Assembly: GCF_039355125.1 (NCBI RefSeq) | Contig: NZ_CP134979.1 | Coordinates: 288,890-352,889 of the forward strand | DNA: 64,000 nucleotides | Direction: 5' to 3' | DNA from: Buchnera aphidicola (Takecallis taiwana) | Lineage (GTDB): Bacteria; Pseudomonadota; Gammaproteobacteria; Enterobacterales; Enterobacteriaceae | In this document: one piece after another, positions 10,772 through 20,289 of the stretch | Layout of the letters: every line of letters begins with the position of its first letter | How positions within the stretch are numbered: the stretch's first letter is position 1 | Notes under the pieces: generated by a model | Told to the model about the DNA's origin: nothing | Database searches by the model: none | The model's input: only the letters and a program-made list of their open reading frames with translations | Program-made: the position numbers and the translations under genes

Positions 10772-11911
10772 ATGGAATTAAAAAAAATATTGTCAAATTT
10801 ACGTAATAAAATTAATGAAATTGATGAATTAATGTTGAAACTAATTGCACAAAGAAGAAAAATAGCAGTAAAAATCGCAAAAAAAAAAATTTCCAATAAT
10901 TTTCCAATCAAAGATAAGAATAGAGAAAAAGAACTACTACAAAAACTAGCATACATTAGTAATTTATATCAATTACCTGAAGAATATATTCAAAAAATAT
11001 TTCAGATTATCATTAACGATTCAGTTATGATACAACAACAAATAAAAAAAAAATACAATCAAAAAAATCCACTTAAACAAACAATTTTTTCTTGTCTAGG
11101 ACCTTATGGTTCATACTCATATATCGCAAGTAAAAAATTTATAACACAATATTATGAAAATTATATTATAAAAGAATATAATAATTTTAAAAATATATTT
11201 ATTTCTATAAAAAATAATCAAGCTAATTATGCAATTGTACCAATAGAAAATAGTACTTCCGGTTTTATTGATGAAGTATATCAATTAATATGTAAAAAAC
11301 AATTAACCATTGTTGGTGAATGTTATTTACCAATTGAAAATTGTTTATTAGTAAAACCAGGCACGAAATTAGAAACAATTAATCATATTTACAGTCACGA
11401 ACAAGTATTCCAACAATGTTGTATCTTTATTAAAAGATTTCCACATTGTAAAATTCACTACACAGAAAGTACTGCGCAAGCAATGAAGATTATTTCTAAT
11501 AAAAATAATAATAATATTGCTGCTATTGGAAATAAAAATAGCGCTAAATTTTATAACTTAGATGTCATTTTAAAAAATATATCTAATACCAAAAATAATA
11601 ATACTAGATTTTTTATTTTAACAAAAAATAATATTTTGATATCTGATATAACACCAAAAAAAGTAACAATACTTCTCAAAACAAAAGAAAGTTACCTATT
11701 TCAAATCATAACGTTACTATATATGCAAAAGATTCCAATTATACAATTACAATCCAGTATCAATTACAAAAATTATATTAAAGAAATTATATATTTAGAA
11801 ATTCAAGCACATATTCAAGATGATAATTTACAAAAAACACTCAAAGTTATAAAAAAACAAAACATTTCAATAAAAATTTTAGGTTGTTATTCTACCTTTA
11901 ATATATTATAA
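10772..11911 (+). CDS. pheA: Bifunctional chorismate mutase/prephenate dehydratase (P-protein), apparently feedback-insensitive
   Basis: PheA converts chorismate to prephenate and then to phenylpyruvate, the committed steps to phenylalanine. Translation starts at ATG 10772 (379 residues) or GTG 10766. The mutase domain (about 1-90) keeps the catalytic set: Arg in LRNKI, Arg in AQRRK, Lys in AKKK, Asp/Arg/Glu in KDKNRE and Gln in MIQQQ. The dehydratase domain keeps NNTRF with the catalytic Thr. The C-terminal ACT-type regulatory domain has lost both phenylalanine-binding motifs known from E. coli: GALV is replaced by SYLF, and ESRP by QSSI. tyrA and aroF, neighbours in E. coli, are absent. A long A run (10879-10889) lies in the mutase domain. 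Confidence 0.96.
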   Translation: MELKKILSNLRNKINEIDELMLKLIAQRRKIAVKIAKKKISNNFPIKDKNREKELLQKLAYISNLYQLPEEYIQKIFQIIINDSVMIQQQIKKKYNQKNPLKQTIFSCLGPYGSYSYIASKKFITQYYENYIIKEYNNFKNIFISIKNNQANYAIVPIENSTSGFIDEVYQLICKKQLTIVGECYLPIENCLLVKPGTKLETINHIYSHEQVFQQCCIFIKRFPHCKIHYTESTAQAMKIISNKNNNNIAAIGNKNSAKFYNLDVILKNISNTKNNNTRFFILTKNNILISDITPKKVTILLKTKESYLFQIITLLYMQKIPIIQLQSSINYKNYIKEIIYLEIQAHIQDDNLQKTLKVIKKQNISIKILGCYSTFNIL

Positions 11912-11998
11912 AGAACAAAAATAATTACAGTATACTCTTTATTTCGTAATATAAGTATAATTTCATTAAAATAATATAATAATGTGAGACATATAATT

Positions 11999-13342
11999 AT
12001 GTTCAATAATCTTAAAAATAAATTTATATCAATTATTAAAGATATTTCTGGATATGGCAGAATTACAGAAAAAAAACTAAATGATTCTCTGAGAAATATT
12101 CGCATTACTTTATTAGAAGCTGATGTCGCATTATCTGTAATTCAGGAAATAATTAACAAAATTAAGACATCGATTATCGGAAAAAATATTAATCTCCATC
12201 TTACTCCAGGACAAGAATTTGTTAAAATTTTACAACAAGAACTAATCTCAATCATGAGCATGAAAAATAATAATCTTGTTATCTCTAAAAAAAAAACAAA
12301 TATTATTTTAATGATTGGTTTGCAAGGTTCTGGAAAAACTAGTACAGTTGGTAAATTAGGTCACTTTATATCTCAAAAATATAAAAAAAATATTTTAGTT
12401 GCTTCTACTGATATATACCGACCAGCAGCTATAAAACAACTAGAGGTTATCGCAAAACAAGCTAAAATTCATTTTTTTAACACATATAATATTAATGATC
12501 CAATTAAAATTAGTACACTTGCTATACAAGAAGCAAAAAAAAAATTATATGACGTTCTGATATTAGATACCGCAGGAAGACTACATACTGACCAAAAAAT
12601 GATGCAAGAAATACAAAATATACAAAAATGTACTAAACCAAATGAAACATTTTTTGTTATTGATACTATGCTAGGACAAGATACTATTAATATCGCTAAA
12701 GCATTTAATAATACAATACAAATATCTGGTTTAATATTAACAAAAGTTGATAGCGATGCTAGAGGAGGTGCTGCATTATCTGCCAGTTATATTACAAAAC
12801 AACCGGTTAAGTTTATCAGTACAGGTGAAAAAATTACATCATTTTCTATATTTCAACCAGAAAGAATAGTATCAAAAATGTTAGGAATGGGCGATATGTT
12901 ATCTATTATAGAAAAAATAGATAATAAAGTTAAAAAACAAAAAAAAAATCAATTAATTCAAAAAAATAATCAATTTAATTTAAATGATTTTAAAAAACAA
13001 ATTCAAAAAATAAAAAAATTAGGAGGAATAAATACATTAATATCAAATATGCCAACACAGAATATGTATATACATAACATGAAACAAACATACAATGAAC
13101 AGAAATTAACTATCATTACGGCTATTATTAATTCCATGACACCATATGAAAGACAAAACCCAGAAATTATAAAACATTCAAGAAAAAAACGCATTGCTCA
13201 AGGTTCTGGAACATCCGTACAGAATATAAATACATTATTAAAACAATTTTATGAATTAAAAAAAGTAATGAAAAAAATAAAAAATATCGGAATGAAAAAT
13301 TTATTTCAAAATATAAAGCAGATGATACCGAATATATTTTAA
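11999..13342 (+). CDS. ffh: Signal recognition particle protein Ffh (SRP54)
   Basis: Ffh binds 4.5S RNA and signal sequences and docks ribosomes to FtsY at the membrane. The start is ATG 11999 (MFNNLKNKF), matching the E. coli N terminus; an in-frame GTG at 11984 adds five residues. The 447 residues contain the N domain, and a G domain with GLQGSGKTS, DTAGRLH and TKVD. The M domain has the RNA-binding helix pair around HSRKKRIAQGSGTSVQNIN. The M domain is poor in methionine: only seven Met from the LGG near residue 342 to the end, many E. coli Met positions being Ile, Leu or Lys. The RNA partner gene is at 63511-63602. Confidence 0.97.
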   Translation: MFNNLKNKFISIIKDISGYGRITEKKLNDSLRNIRITLLEADVALSVIQEIINKIKTSIIGKNINLHLTPGQEFVKILQQELISIMSMKNNNLVISKKKTNIILMIGLQGSGKTSTVGKLGHFISQKYKKNILVASTDIYRPAAIKQLEVIAKQAKIHFFNTYNINDPIKISTLAIQEAKKKLYDVLILDTAGRLHTDQKMMQEIQNIQKCTKPNETFFVIDTMLGQDTINIAKAFNNTIQISGLILTKVDSDARGGAALSASYITKQPVKFISTGEKITSFSIFQPERIVSKMLGMGDMLSIIEKIDNKVKKQKKNQLIQKNNQFNLNDFKKQIQKIKKLGGINTLISNMPTQNMYIHNMKQTYNEQKLTIITAIINSMTPYERQNPEIIKHSRKKRIAQGSGTSVQNINTLLKQFYELKKVMKKIKNIGMKNLFQNIKQMIPNIF

Positions 13343-13444
13343 TAATAAAATTTAAAAAACAGTATTGTAAATGCAATATATTCAGTATAATAGATAATAT
13401 ACTACATAATACTATAAATTATATTTGATCTTTAAGAGGATTTT

Positions 13445-13687
13445 ATGGTAAAAATTAGATTATCATTACAAGGTACTAAAAAAAAACCATTTTACAAAAT
13501 TATTGTTGCAGATAGCAGATCTCCTAGGGATGGAAAATTTATTGAACAACTAGGTTTTTTTCATCCAAACACAACACAAAAAATATCTTTAAATATGAAA
13601 CGCATAGAATATTGGATTAAAAATGGTGCTTTACCAACAAAAAAAATAAAAAAATTAATAAAAATAATTAAAAAAAATGAAATTTAA
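13445..13687 (+). CDS. rpsP: 30S ribosomal protein S16
   Basis: S16 stabilises the 5' domain of 16S rRNA. The 80 residues (82 in E. coli) begin MVKIRLSLQGTKKKPFYKII and contain ADSRSPRDGKFIEQLGFFHP, both family signatures. AAGAGG lies seven bases before the ATG. First gene of the rpsP-rimM-trmD-rplS operon, in the enteric order. Confidence 0.98.
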   Translation: MVKIRLSLQGTKKKPFYKIIVADSRSPRDGKFIEQLGFFHPNTTQKISLNMKRIEYWIKNGALPTKKIKKLIKIIKKNEI

Positions 13688-13715
13688 ATTAGATTAATAA
13701 TGTTATTATAATTAT

Positions 13716-14228
13716 ATGCACGATTTATTAATTGTTGGAAAAATTGGTGCTGTATATGGCATTCTAGGTTGGAATAAAATCTTTTCTTATACAGAAAAAA
13801 AAAGTAATATTTTGAAATATAAACCCTGGTTTTTATATCATAACAATCAATGGATACAATTTTTTTTAGAATATAACAAAATATACAACAAAAAAATTAT
13901 TGTTAAATTTAAAAATATTAATAATATAAATCAGGCAAAAATTTTAACAAATAATCTGATTGCAATTCAAAAACAAACATTGCCGAAATTAAATAAGTGT
14001 GAATATTATTGGTATAATATTATATTATGCCAAGTATTTGATAAAAATAATATTTATATTGGTACAGTCAGGAATATAATCAGAACAAAAAAAAATGATA
14101 TTTTAGTAATAAAAAATACGAAATATAATAAAAAAGAAATTTTAATTCCATTTATTCAAAATATATTTATTAAAAAAATATATTTAAAAAAAAAAATTAT
14201 TCAATTAAATACTTCGATAGTTGAATAA
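13716..14228 (+). CDS. rimM: 16S rRNA processing protein RimM
   Basis: RimM helps mature the 30S head and binds S19. The 170 residues (182 in E. coli) keep VGKIGAVYGILGWNKIFSYTE at the N-terminal RimM domain and a C-terminal PRC barrel ending near ILIPFIQNIFIKKIYLKKK. The protein is very Lys/Ile/Asn-rich and only moderately conserved, so the call leans on the N-terminal motif and its place between rpsP and trmD. No ribosome binding site is obvious; it may be coupled to rpsP 28 bases upstream. An A11 tract lies near the 3' end. Confidence 0.93.
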   Translation: MHDLLIVGKIGAVYGILGWNKIFSYTEKKSNILKYKPWFLYHNNQWIQFFLEYNKIYNKKIIVKFKNINNINQAKILTNNLIAIQKQTLPKLNKCEYYWYNIILCQVFDKNNIYIGTVRNIIRTKKNDILVIKNTKYNKKEILIPFIQNIFIKKIYLKKKIIQLNTSIVE

Positions 14229-14265
14229 TGTTACTTAACAATAATTATCGTAAATGAAGGTTAAA

Positions 14266-14997
14266 ATGTGGATTGGTATTATTACTATATTTCCAGAAAT
14301 GTTTACTTGTATGATAAAATATGGCATTATTAAAAAAGCACTAAAAAAAAATATTATTTCTATTAATATTTGGAATTTAAGACAATTTTCAAATAAAAAA
14401 AATAGAAAAATAGATGACCATCCTTACGGAGGCGGTCCAGGAATGGTGCTAACTGCCCAACCATTAAAAACAGCAATTCAAACGGTAAAAACTTTTTCTC
14501 CAAAGAATACTATTGTAATTTATTTATCACCACAAGGACAAAATATAAATCAAAAACACATGCATAAAATTTCTCAACAAGTCGGGATTATTCTTGTATG
14601 TGGTAGATATGAAGGTATCGATGAACGTATAATTCAACATTATATCGATGAAGAATGGTCAATTGGAGATTATATTGTTTCCGGAGGTGAATTACCTGCT
14701 ATGACCATTATTGATGTAATATCGAGATTACAACCAGGAGTATTAAAAAAATATTCTATACAAGAAGAATCATTCTATAACGGACTATTAGATTATCCTC
14801 ATTATACTCGACCTGAAAATATCGATAATAAATTTGTACCAAAAGTACTACTATCCGGGCATCAAAGAAATATCCAAAAATGGAAAATAACACACTCTTT
14901 AAAAAATACTCTATTAAAAAGACCTGATCTATTTAAAAAAATATGTTTATCTAATGAACAAAAAAAAATACTCCAACAATTCAAAAAAAATTATTAA
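14266..14997 (+). CDS. trmD: tRNA (guanine-37-N1) methyltransferase TrmD
   Basis: TrmD makes m1G37 in tRNAs reading CNN-type codons and prevents +1 frameshifting. The start is ATG 14266 (MWIGIITIFPEMF), identical in register to E. coli; AAGG lies five bases upstream, and the ATG at 14254 that precedes it would use no such site. The 243 residues show HPYGGGPGMVL, a VCGRYEGIDERI segment and the SAM-binding trefoil knot SIGDYIVSGGELPAM. E. coli TrmD has 255 residues. It lies between rimM and rplS as in E. coli. Confidence 0.97.
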   Translation: MWIGIITIFPEMFTCMIKYGIIKKALKKNIISINIWNLRQFSNKKNRKIDDHPYGGGPGMVLTAQPLKTAIQTVKTFSPKNTIVIYLSPQGQNINQKHMHKISQQVGIILVCGRYEGIDERIIQHYIDEEWSIGDYIVSGGELPAMTIIDVISRLQPGVLKKYSIQEESFYNGLLDYPHYTRPENIDNKFVPKVLLSGHQRNIQKWKITHSLKNTLLKRPDLFKKICLSNEQKKILQQFKKNY

Positions 14998-15025
14998 TTT
15001 ATATTAATAATTTGGAATCGCTGTT

Positions 15026-15373
15026 ATGAAACCAAAAATTATTCAAGAAATTGAAAAACAACAAATGCATAATAATATACCTCACTTCCGACCTGGAGAT
15101 ACATTAGAAGTAAAAGTTTGGGTAATAGAATCATCAAAAAAACGATTACAATCCTTTGAAGGCACTGTAATTGCTATTAAAAATCGACAATTACAATCTT
15201 CATTTGTTGTTCGTAAATTATCGAACGGCGAAGGTACTGAACGTGTTTTTCAAACATACTCTAATATTATTGAAAAAATTATAGTTAAAAAAAGAGGATT
15301 AGTACGAAAATCTAAATTATATTATTTAAGAAATAAAATTGGAAAAGCAGCACGAATTAAAGAAAGAATGTAA
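15026..15373 (+). CDS. rplS: 50S ribosomal protein L19
   Basis: L19 sits at the 30S-50S interface. The 115 residues equal the E. coli length. [20 protein letters not shown] and [13 protein letters not shown] match the family, and the C terminus reads [16 protein letters not shown]. Last gene of the rpsP operon, 28 bases after trmD. A hairpin follows at 15408. Confidence 0.98.
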   Translation: MKPKIIQEIEKQQMHNNIPHFRPGDTLEVKVWVIESSKKRLQSFEGTVIAIKNRQLQSSFVVRKLSNGEGTERVFQTYSNIIEKIIVKKRGLVRKSKLYYLRNKIGKAARIKERM

Positions 15374-15679
15374 TAAATATCGTAATATATTCATATAACA
15401 CTAAATATGCAGTCATATAATTTTTTTTGACTGCAATCTACATACATTATATTTAATAATAATATTAATATCATTATATAAAGTTTCAAAACCGAAATAT
15501 ATATCTATAAACGCTCTTTATATAAAGAGTAATGTATATTATGATCTTAAAAAAATATTTACAATATTATAATAATAAGAATTTTCCAGATATCGAAAAA
15601 GTATAATTAACAGCTTTACAAAACATTTAAACTTATCTATTATAAATTTATTATAATAATTTATATAATCCGTAATAAG
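15374..15679. other. 306-base gene-free interval between rplS and aroQ
   Basis: Besides the hairpin at 15408, it holds a 16-bp perfect palindrome CTCTTTATATAAAGAG at 15514-15529. A 21-codon open frame at 15541-15606 has no recognisable similarity. The interval is probably the eroded remains of deleted genes plus the aroQ promoter, which I could not pin down. Confidence 0.5.
15408..15435 (+). terminator. Hairpin after rplS
   Basis: TGCAGTCA (15408-15415) pairs perfectly with TGACTGCA (15428-15435) around a T-rich 12-base loop, 35 bases after the rplS stop. No U tract follows, so termination is plausible rather than shown. Confidence 0.4.
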
Positions 15680-16132
15680 ATGAATCATATGTTATTTAAG
15701 ATATTACTTTTGAATGGCCCTAATTTAAACTTATTAGGTACACGCGAATCTACCATATATGGAAAAACTACTTTAATACAACTGTTAAGTCAACTTAATA
15801 AAATAGCACACACATTAAATACAAAAATTACACATATTCAATCTAATGCGGAACATATTTTAATTGAAAATATCCATAAATCACAAGAATATGATTATAT
15901 TATCATTAATCCAGGCGCTTTTACCCATACTAGTATTGCTTTAAGAGATGCGTTTTTATCTGTTCAAAAACCATTTATAGAAGTACATATTTCTAATATT
16001 TATTCTAGAGAAAAATTTCGGGCATTTTCTTGGTTATCTGATATTTCCAGTGGTGTAATTTCAGGATTTGGAATAGAGGGATATTATTGCGCGTTAAATA
16101 CAGCCATAAAACGATTAAATGCAAAAAACTAA
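15680..16132 (+). CDS. aroQ: Type II 3-dehydroquinate dehydratase
   Basis: AroQ dehydrates 3-dehydroquinate to 3-dehydroshikimate, step three of the shikimate pathway that feeds pheA. The 150 residues are the usual type II size. [15 protein letters not shown], the Tyr in [18 protein letters not shown] and [14 protein letters not shown] carry the conserved Arg, Tyr, Asn and His of the active site. E. coli uses the unrelated type I enzyme AroD. The start could also be the ATG at 15689, giving MLFKILLL. A 9-bp hairpin follows the stop. Confidence 0.96.
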   Translation: MNHMLFKILLLNGPNLNLLGTRESTIYGKTTLIQLLSQLNKIAHTLNTKITHIQSNAEHILIENIHKSQEYDYIIINPGAFTHTSIALRDAFLSVQKPFIEVHISNIYSREKFRAFSWLSDISSGVISGFGIEGYYCALNTAIKRLNAKN

Positions 16133-16135
16133 AAT

Positions 16136-16160
16136 AGATTTATTATATAAAAATAAATCT
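16136..16160 (+). terminator. AT-rich hairpin right after aroQ
   Basis: AGATTTATT (16136-16144) and AATAAATCT (16152-16160) form a perfect 9-bp stem with a 7-base loop, three bases after the aroQ stop and between the convergent aroQ and rluD. It has few GC pairs and no U tract behind it, so terminator function is a guess from position. Confidence 0.4.
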
Positions 16161-16238
16161 TAAATAATTAAATATATTAATTATCGTGATGTATAGACTA
16201 ACAGTATTATTTATATTTTATCTAAAATATAGATATTA

Positions 16239-16976
16239 CTATAAATATTTTACAATATCAACCATATCTTTTGGTAATTCAGTATAACAATCTATTAAAC
16301 AATTCGTAATAGGATGAACAAATTTAATATGACTTGCATGTAGTGCTTGCCGAGAAAATAAATTAATTTTATTTAAAAAATTTTTTTTAATATGTTTAGG
16401 ATAATAATTAGTAATTTTATATGTCGGATCCCCTAAAATAGGATGTTTCAGATATAACATGTGCACACGAATTTGATGTGTACGACCTGTCTCTAGCTTA
16501 ATATGTATATGTGTATAAAAATTAAATCTTTGGACGATTTGATAGTGTGTGATTGATGTTTTTCCTGTAGTATTTACCATCATGCATGTTCTTTTTTTAG
16601 AATGTCTAGTAATCGGTTGAGATATTATACCACCTGATGTTAAATGACCACTCACAAAAGCATCATATGTACGAATAATTTTTCGATTTTTCATTAAAAA
16701 AATTAACTTTTCATACGTAAAAATATCTTTAGCTATAATCATTAATCCAGTTGTATTTTTATCTAAACGATGTACTATCCCCGCTCTTGGTATTTTAGCT
16801 AAGAATTTGTTTTTATCTAACAAAATATCCATTAAAGTACCATCCAAATTACCATGTCCGGGATGAACAACTAAACCTGCAGGTTTATTAATTAATAATA
16901 TATATTCATCTTCATAAATTATATTAATAAAATCATTCAGTAAAACTGGCCGTGATATCTGTTTATTATATAACAA
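16239..16976 (-). CDS. rluD: 23S rRNA pseudouridine synthase RluD, lacking the S4 domain
   Basis: RluD makes pseudouridines 1911, 1915 and 1917 in helix 69 of 23S rRNA. The catalytic motif GIVHRLDKNTTGLMI with the nucleophilic Asp is intact, as are LETGRTHQIRVHM, LVVHPGHGN and RQALHA. The 245 residues correspond to E. coli RluD from about residue 80 on: the N-terminal S4 RNA-binding domain is missing. The start is TTG at 16976, well supported by AGGAG seven bases upstream. Only 216 bases separate it from alaS and they contain no S4-like frame. RluC is the main alternative, but the sequence lines up better with RluD. Confidence 0.9.
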   Translation of the reverse strand: MLYNKQISRPVLLNDFINIIYEDEYILLINKPAGLVVHPGHGNLDGTLMDILLDKNKFLAKIPRAGIVHRLDKNTTGLMIIAKDIFTYEKLIFLMKNRKIIRTYDAFVSGHLTSGGIISQPITRHSKKRTCMMVNTTGKTSITHYQIVQRFNFYTHIHIKLETGRTHQIRVHMLYLKHPILGDPTYKITNYYPKHIKKNFLNKINLFSRQALHASHIKFVHPITNCLIDCYTELPKDMVDIVKYL

Positions 16977-16983
16977 AACCCTT

Positions 16984-16988
16984 CTCCT
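16984..16988 (-). promoter_or_regulatory. Ribosome binding site of the shortened rluD
   Basis: AGGAG on the minus strand, seven bases before TTG at 16976-16974. A near-consensus site at this exact place argues that the S4-less protein is the translated product and not a truncated pseudogene. Confidence 0.7.
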
Positions 16989-17192
16989 GATTAGCCATGA
17001 AATATCAATAATATTAATATTAAAAATTCTATTAATATAACAATATCAAAAATACTACAAAATATATTTACTGTATATATATATTAAATAAATATATCAT
17101 ATTAATATAACAAACACATTAATTAATTTAATACATCAATTCATATTTTTAAATTTAAAAAATATCAAATTTACAATATAGATAGGAAACAT

Positions 17193-19811
17193 ATGCAATA
17201 TACAACAGAAAAAATTCGTAATATGTTTTTAGAATTTTTTAAAAAAAAAAACCATCAAATTGTTTGTAGTAGTCCTTTAATCCCAAATAAAAACTGTAAT
17301 TTATTATTTACGAATGCAGGAATGAACCAGTTCCAGGATTATTTTTTAGGAAAAAAAACATATCCATTTTCACAAGTAGCAACTGCACAACGTTGTTTAC
17401 GTACAGGGGGTAAACATAATGATTTTCAAGAAGTAGGATATAGCGAATATCATAATACATTTTTTGAAATGTTAGGAAATTTTAGTTTTGGGGCATATTC
17501 TAAAAAAGAAGCTATTTTATACGCATGGGAATTATTAACTGATAAAAAATGGTTTAATATTTCTAAAAAAAAATTATTTGTGACAGTCTACTACAAAGAT
17601 CACGAAACATATAATATATGGAATAAAATAATCCAGTTGTCAACAGACAATATCATAAAAATTTATGATAAAAAAAATCAAAAATATGAATCAGATAATT
17701 TTTGGCAAATGGGTGATATAGGTCCATGTGGACCATGCACTGAAATTTTTTTTAAAAAAAAAAATAATATAAATAATTTATATAATTTAGACGATAAAAA
17801 ACAATGTATAGAAATTTGGAATATTGTATTTATACAATTTAATAAAATTAATAACAATGAAGTCATACCTCTCAAAATAATGTCTGTAGATACCGGAATG
17901 GGTCTAGAAAGAATTGCATCAGTATTACAAAACGTGGAATCGAACTATCAAACTGATGTTTTTAAAAAAATTATTAAGAATATTTGTAATATAAATCATT
18001 TAATTACCACACATAATAAATCTTTAAATGTAATTGCGGATCATATTAGAGCTGCTGTTTTTATTATTCAAGAAAAAATTATACCTTCTCATGAAGGTAG
18101 AGGATATATTTTAAGAAAAATAATTCGTCGAGCATTATTTCATGGGAAAAAAATAGGTATTAAAAAAACTTTCCTTTACAAATTAGTTGATTGTATTATA
18201 CCCCCTGTTATAAAAAATAATCAAATTTTAGATAATAAAAAATATTATATAATTAATATTTTAAAAGAAGAAGAATTACAATTTAATATAACATTGAATA
18301 ATGGTTTAAAATTTTTACAAAAAACAATAAAACAATTAAAAAAAAATTATATACACCACAAAACAATATTTTATTTATATGATACATTAGGTTTTCCAAT
18401 TGAATTAACACAAGATATTTGTCGTGATTATAATATCCAAATTGATCAAAAACAATTAGATGAGTTCATTTTACAAAAAAAAAATAATAATAATTATAAT
18501 AAAAAAAATACAGTTAATAATATTATTTATACAAATTTTAAATCCAAATTCTGTGGCTATAAAAAATACGAAACTATTGCAATCGTAAATAAAATATTTA
18601 TTAATAATCATGAAACATCTAAAATATTAAAAAATGAAACAGGTGTAATTATTCTTGATAAAACACCATTTTTTGGAGAATCAGGAGGACAAATTGGTGA
18701 TACTGGAATCATTTATCATAATTCTATCTTTAATGTACATGATACAAAAAATTTTATGAATGCAACAGGACATTTAGGTACATTATCTTCTGGAAAAATA
18801 CAACTTTATGATACTGTATTTGCTCAAATTGATAAAAAAAAAAGATTAAGAATCCAAAATAACCATACTACAACACATTTATTACATTCCGCCCTAAAAA
18901 AAATATTAAAATACCCTATTGAACAAAAAGGTTCTTTTATTAATGACAAATATTTACGATTTGATTTTACATATCCTAAAACAATCCAATCACGTGAAAT
19001 ATTTAATATAGAAAATATAATTAATAAAAATATTCAAAAAAATATCATCATAAAAAATAAAACTATAGATTTCCAAAAAGCAAAACAAAAAGGATATATT
19101 TTTTTAAAAAATAAAATATATAAATCAAAGATACGAACATTATCCATTCATAATGTTTCCAAAGAAATTTGTAAAGGAACTCACGTAAAACAAACTGGTG
19201 AAATAGGTATTGCAAAAATTTGTTCTTATAAAAGTATTGCTTTTGGTATTAAACGTATTGAAATGATAACTGGAATTACAGCATTACATAAAATACAAGA
19301 AAAAGAAAAAAAAATATACGATATTCAAGATACACTGAACAGTGATTATCTCTCTTTAATTCATAAAATAAAAAAAATTATAAACTATTGTGAAACCATT
19401 AAACAAGAAAATAATTTTTTAAATCAAATTATTATTACAAGTTATAAAAAAAAATTAATTAATAAAATAATCAAAATTAACCAAATTAACTTCATCATGC
19501 ATCAAGTTAATATTCATAATACTAAATCGATCAAACTTTTAATAAAAGAACTTATCAAAAAAATATGTCCTGGAATTATTATTTTATTTTATCAATATAA
19601 TAAAAAATATATTTTTGTTATTGGTGTTACTAAAAACCTTGTATTTAAAATACAAGCTACTCATATTATTAAAATTATTAATAAATATATAAAAAGCACA
19701 GGAGGAGGAAAACCAGAATTAGCACAATGTACTAGTGAAAATATTGTAGATACTATGAAAATCAAAACATATCTTCAAGATTGGATTAAATCTACCATAT
19801 TATATATATAA
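17193..19811 (+). CDS. alaS: Alanyl-tRNA synthetase
   Basis: AlaRS charges tRNA-Ala and hydrolyses Ser- or Gly-tRNA-Ala. The 872 residues compare with 876 in E. coli. The catalytic domain holds FTNAGMNQFQDYFLG and DNFWQMGDIGPCGPCTEIFF. The editing domain holds the zinc motifs HTTTHLLH and CKGTHVKQTGEIG. The C-Ala domain keeps STGGGKPELAQ near the end. AGGAA precedes the ATG. A10 tracts occur in the linker region (for example 18475-18484) with the frame intact. csrA and tRNA-Ser follow as in E. coli. Confidence 0.98.
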   Translation: MQYTTEKIRNMFLEFFKKKNHQIVCSSPLIPNKNCNLLFTNAGMNQFQDYFLGKKTYPFSQVATAQRCLRTGGKHNDFQEVGYSEYHNTFFEMLGNFSFGAYSKKEAILYAWELLTDKKWFNISKKKLFVTVYYKDHETYNIWNKIIQLSTDNIIKIYDKKNQKYESDNFWQMGDIGPCGPCTEIFFKKKNNINNLYNLDDKKQCIEIWNIVFIQFNKINNNEVIPLKIMSVDTGMGLERIASVLQNVESNYQTDVFKKIIKNICNINHLITTHNKSLNVIADHIRAAVFIIQEKIIPSHEGRGYILRKIIRRALFHGKKIGIKKTFLYKLVDCIIPPVIKNNQILDNKKYYIINILKEEELQFNITLNNGLKFLQKTIKQLKKNYIHHKTIFYLYDTLGFPIELTQDICRDYNIQIDQKQLDEFILQKKNNNNYNKKNTVNNIIYTNFKSKFCGYKKYETIAIVNKIFINNHETSKILKNETGVIILDKTPFFGESGGQIGDTGIIYHNSIFNVHDTKNFMNATGHLGTLSSGKIQLYDTVFAQIDKKKRLRIQNNHTTTHLLHSALKKILKYPIEQKGSFINDKYLRFDFTYPKTIQSREIFNIENIINKNIQKNIIIKNKTIDFQKAKQKGYIFLKNKIYKSKIRTLSIHNVSKEICKGTHVKQTGEIGIAKICSYKSIAFGIKRIEMITGITALHKIQEKEKKIYDIQDTLNSDYLSLIHKIKKIINYCETIKQENNFLNQIIITSYKKKLINKIIKINQINFIMHQVNIHNTKSIKLLIKELIKKICPGIIILFYQYNKKYIFVIGVTKNLVFKIQATHIIKIINKYIKSTGGGKPELAQCTSENIVDTMKIKTYLQDWIKSTILYI

Positions 19812-19910
19812 TATTAAAATGTATCTAGTATAAAGATATATAAAAATAAATTACGCGCTGAACACTAGTAATAATAAATATTCAAAAATACATTTTCAGG
19901 GATTAGAAAA

Positions 19911-20111
19911 ATGCTTATTTTAACGCGCAGAGTTGGAGAGACGCTTATTATTGGTGATGAAATAACAATAACAGTATTAGGAGTAAAAGGAAATCAAGTC
20001 CGTATTGGTATTAATGCTCCAAAAAAAATTTCTATACATCGTGAAGAAATTTATCAAAAAATACAAGCCAAAAATTTATTTCATACTTTCAAGTCCTTTA
20101 AATTATATTAA
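19911..20111 (+). CDS. csrA: Carbon storage regulator CsrA
   Basis: CsrA is an RNA-binding dimer that represses translation at GGA motifs in leaders. The 66 residues (61 in E. coli) begin [18 protein letters not shown] and keep [20 protein letters not shown], including the RNA-contacting Arg44 region. Only the tail differs ([14 protein letters not shown]). GGGA lies nine bases before the ATG. The antagonist RNAs CsrB/CsrC were not seen in this window. It lies between alaS and tRNA-Ser as in E. coli. Confidence 0.97.
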   Translation: MLILTRRVGETLIIGDEITITVLGVKGNQVRIGINAPKKISIHREEIYQKIQAKNLFHTFKSFKLY

Positions 20112-20289
20112 CATATCTAGATATTATACATTGAATACATCTGATATATCAATTAAATAAAATATTGATTTTTATGGTCATTGTAATATAATAAATAATA
20201 GACACTACTTATCGTATCGTGAAAAAATATATTTGACTAAATTTGTAAAAAAAAGTATTATATAATATGAATAATCAAAATACTACATT

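Noticed and set aside
15541-15606. 21-codon open frame in the rplS-aroQ spacer.
   Set aside because: No ribosome binding site and no recognisable similarity; the length is expected by chance.
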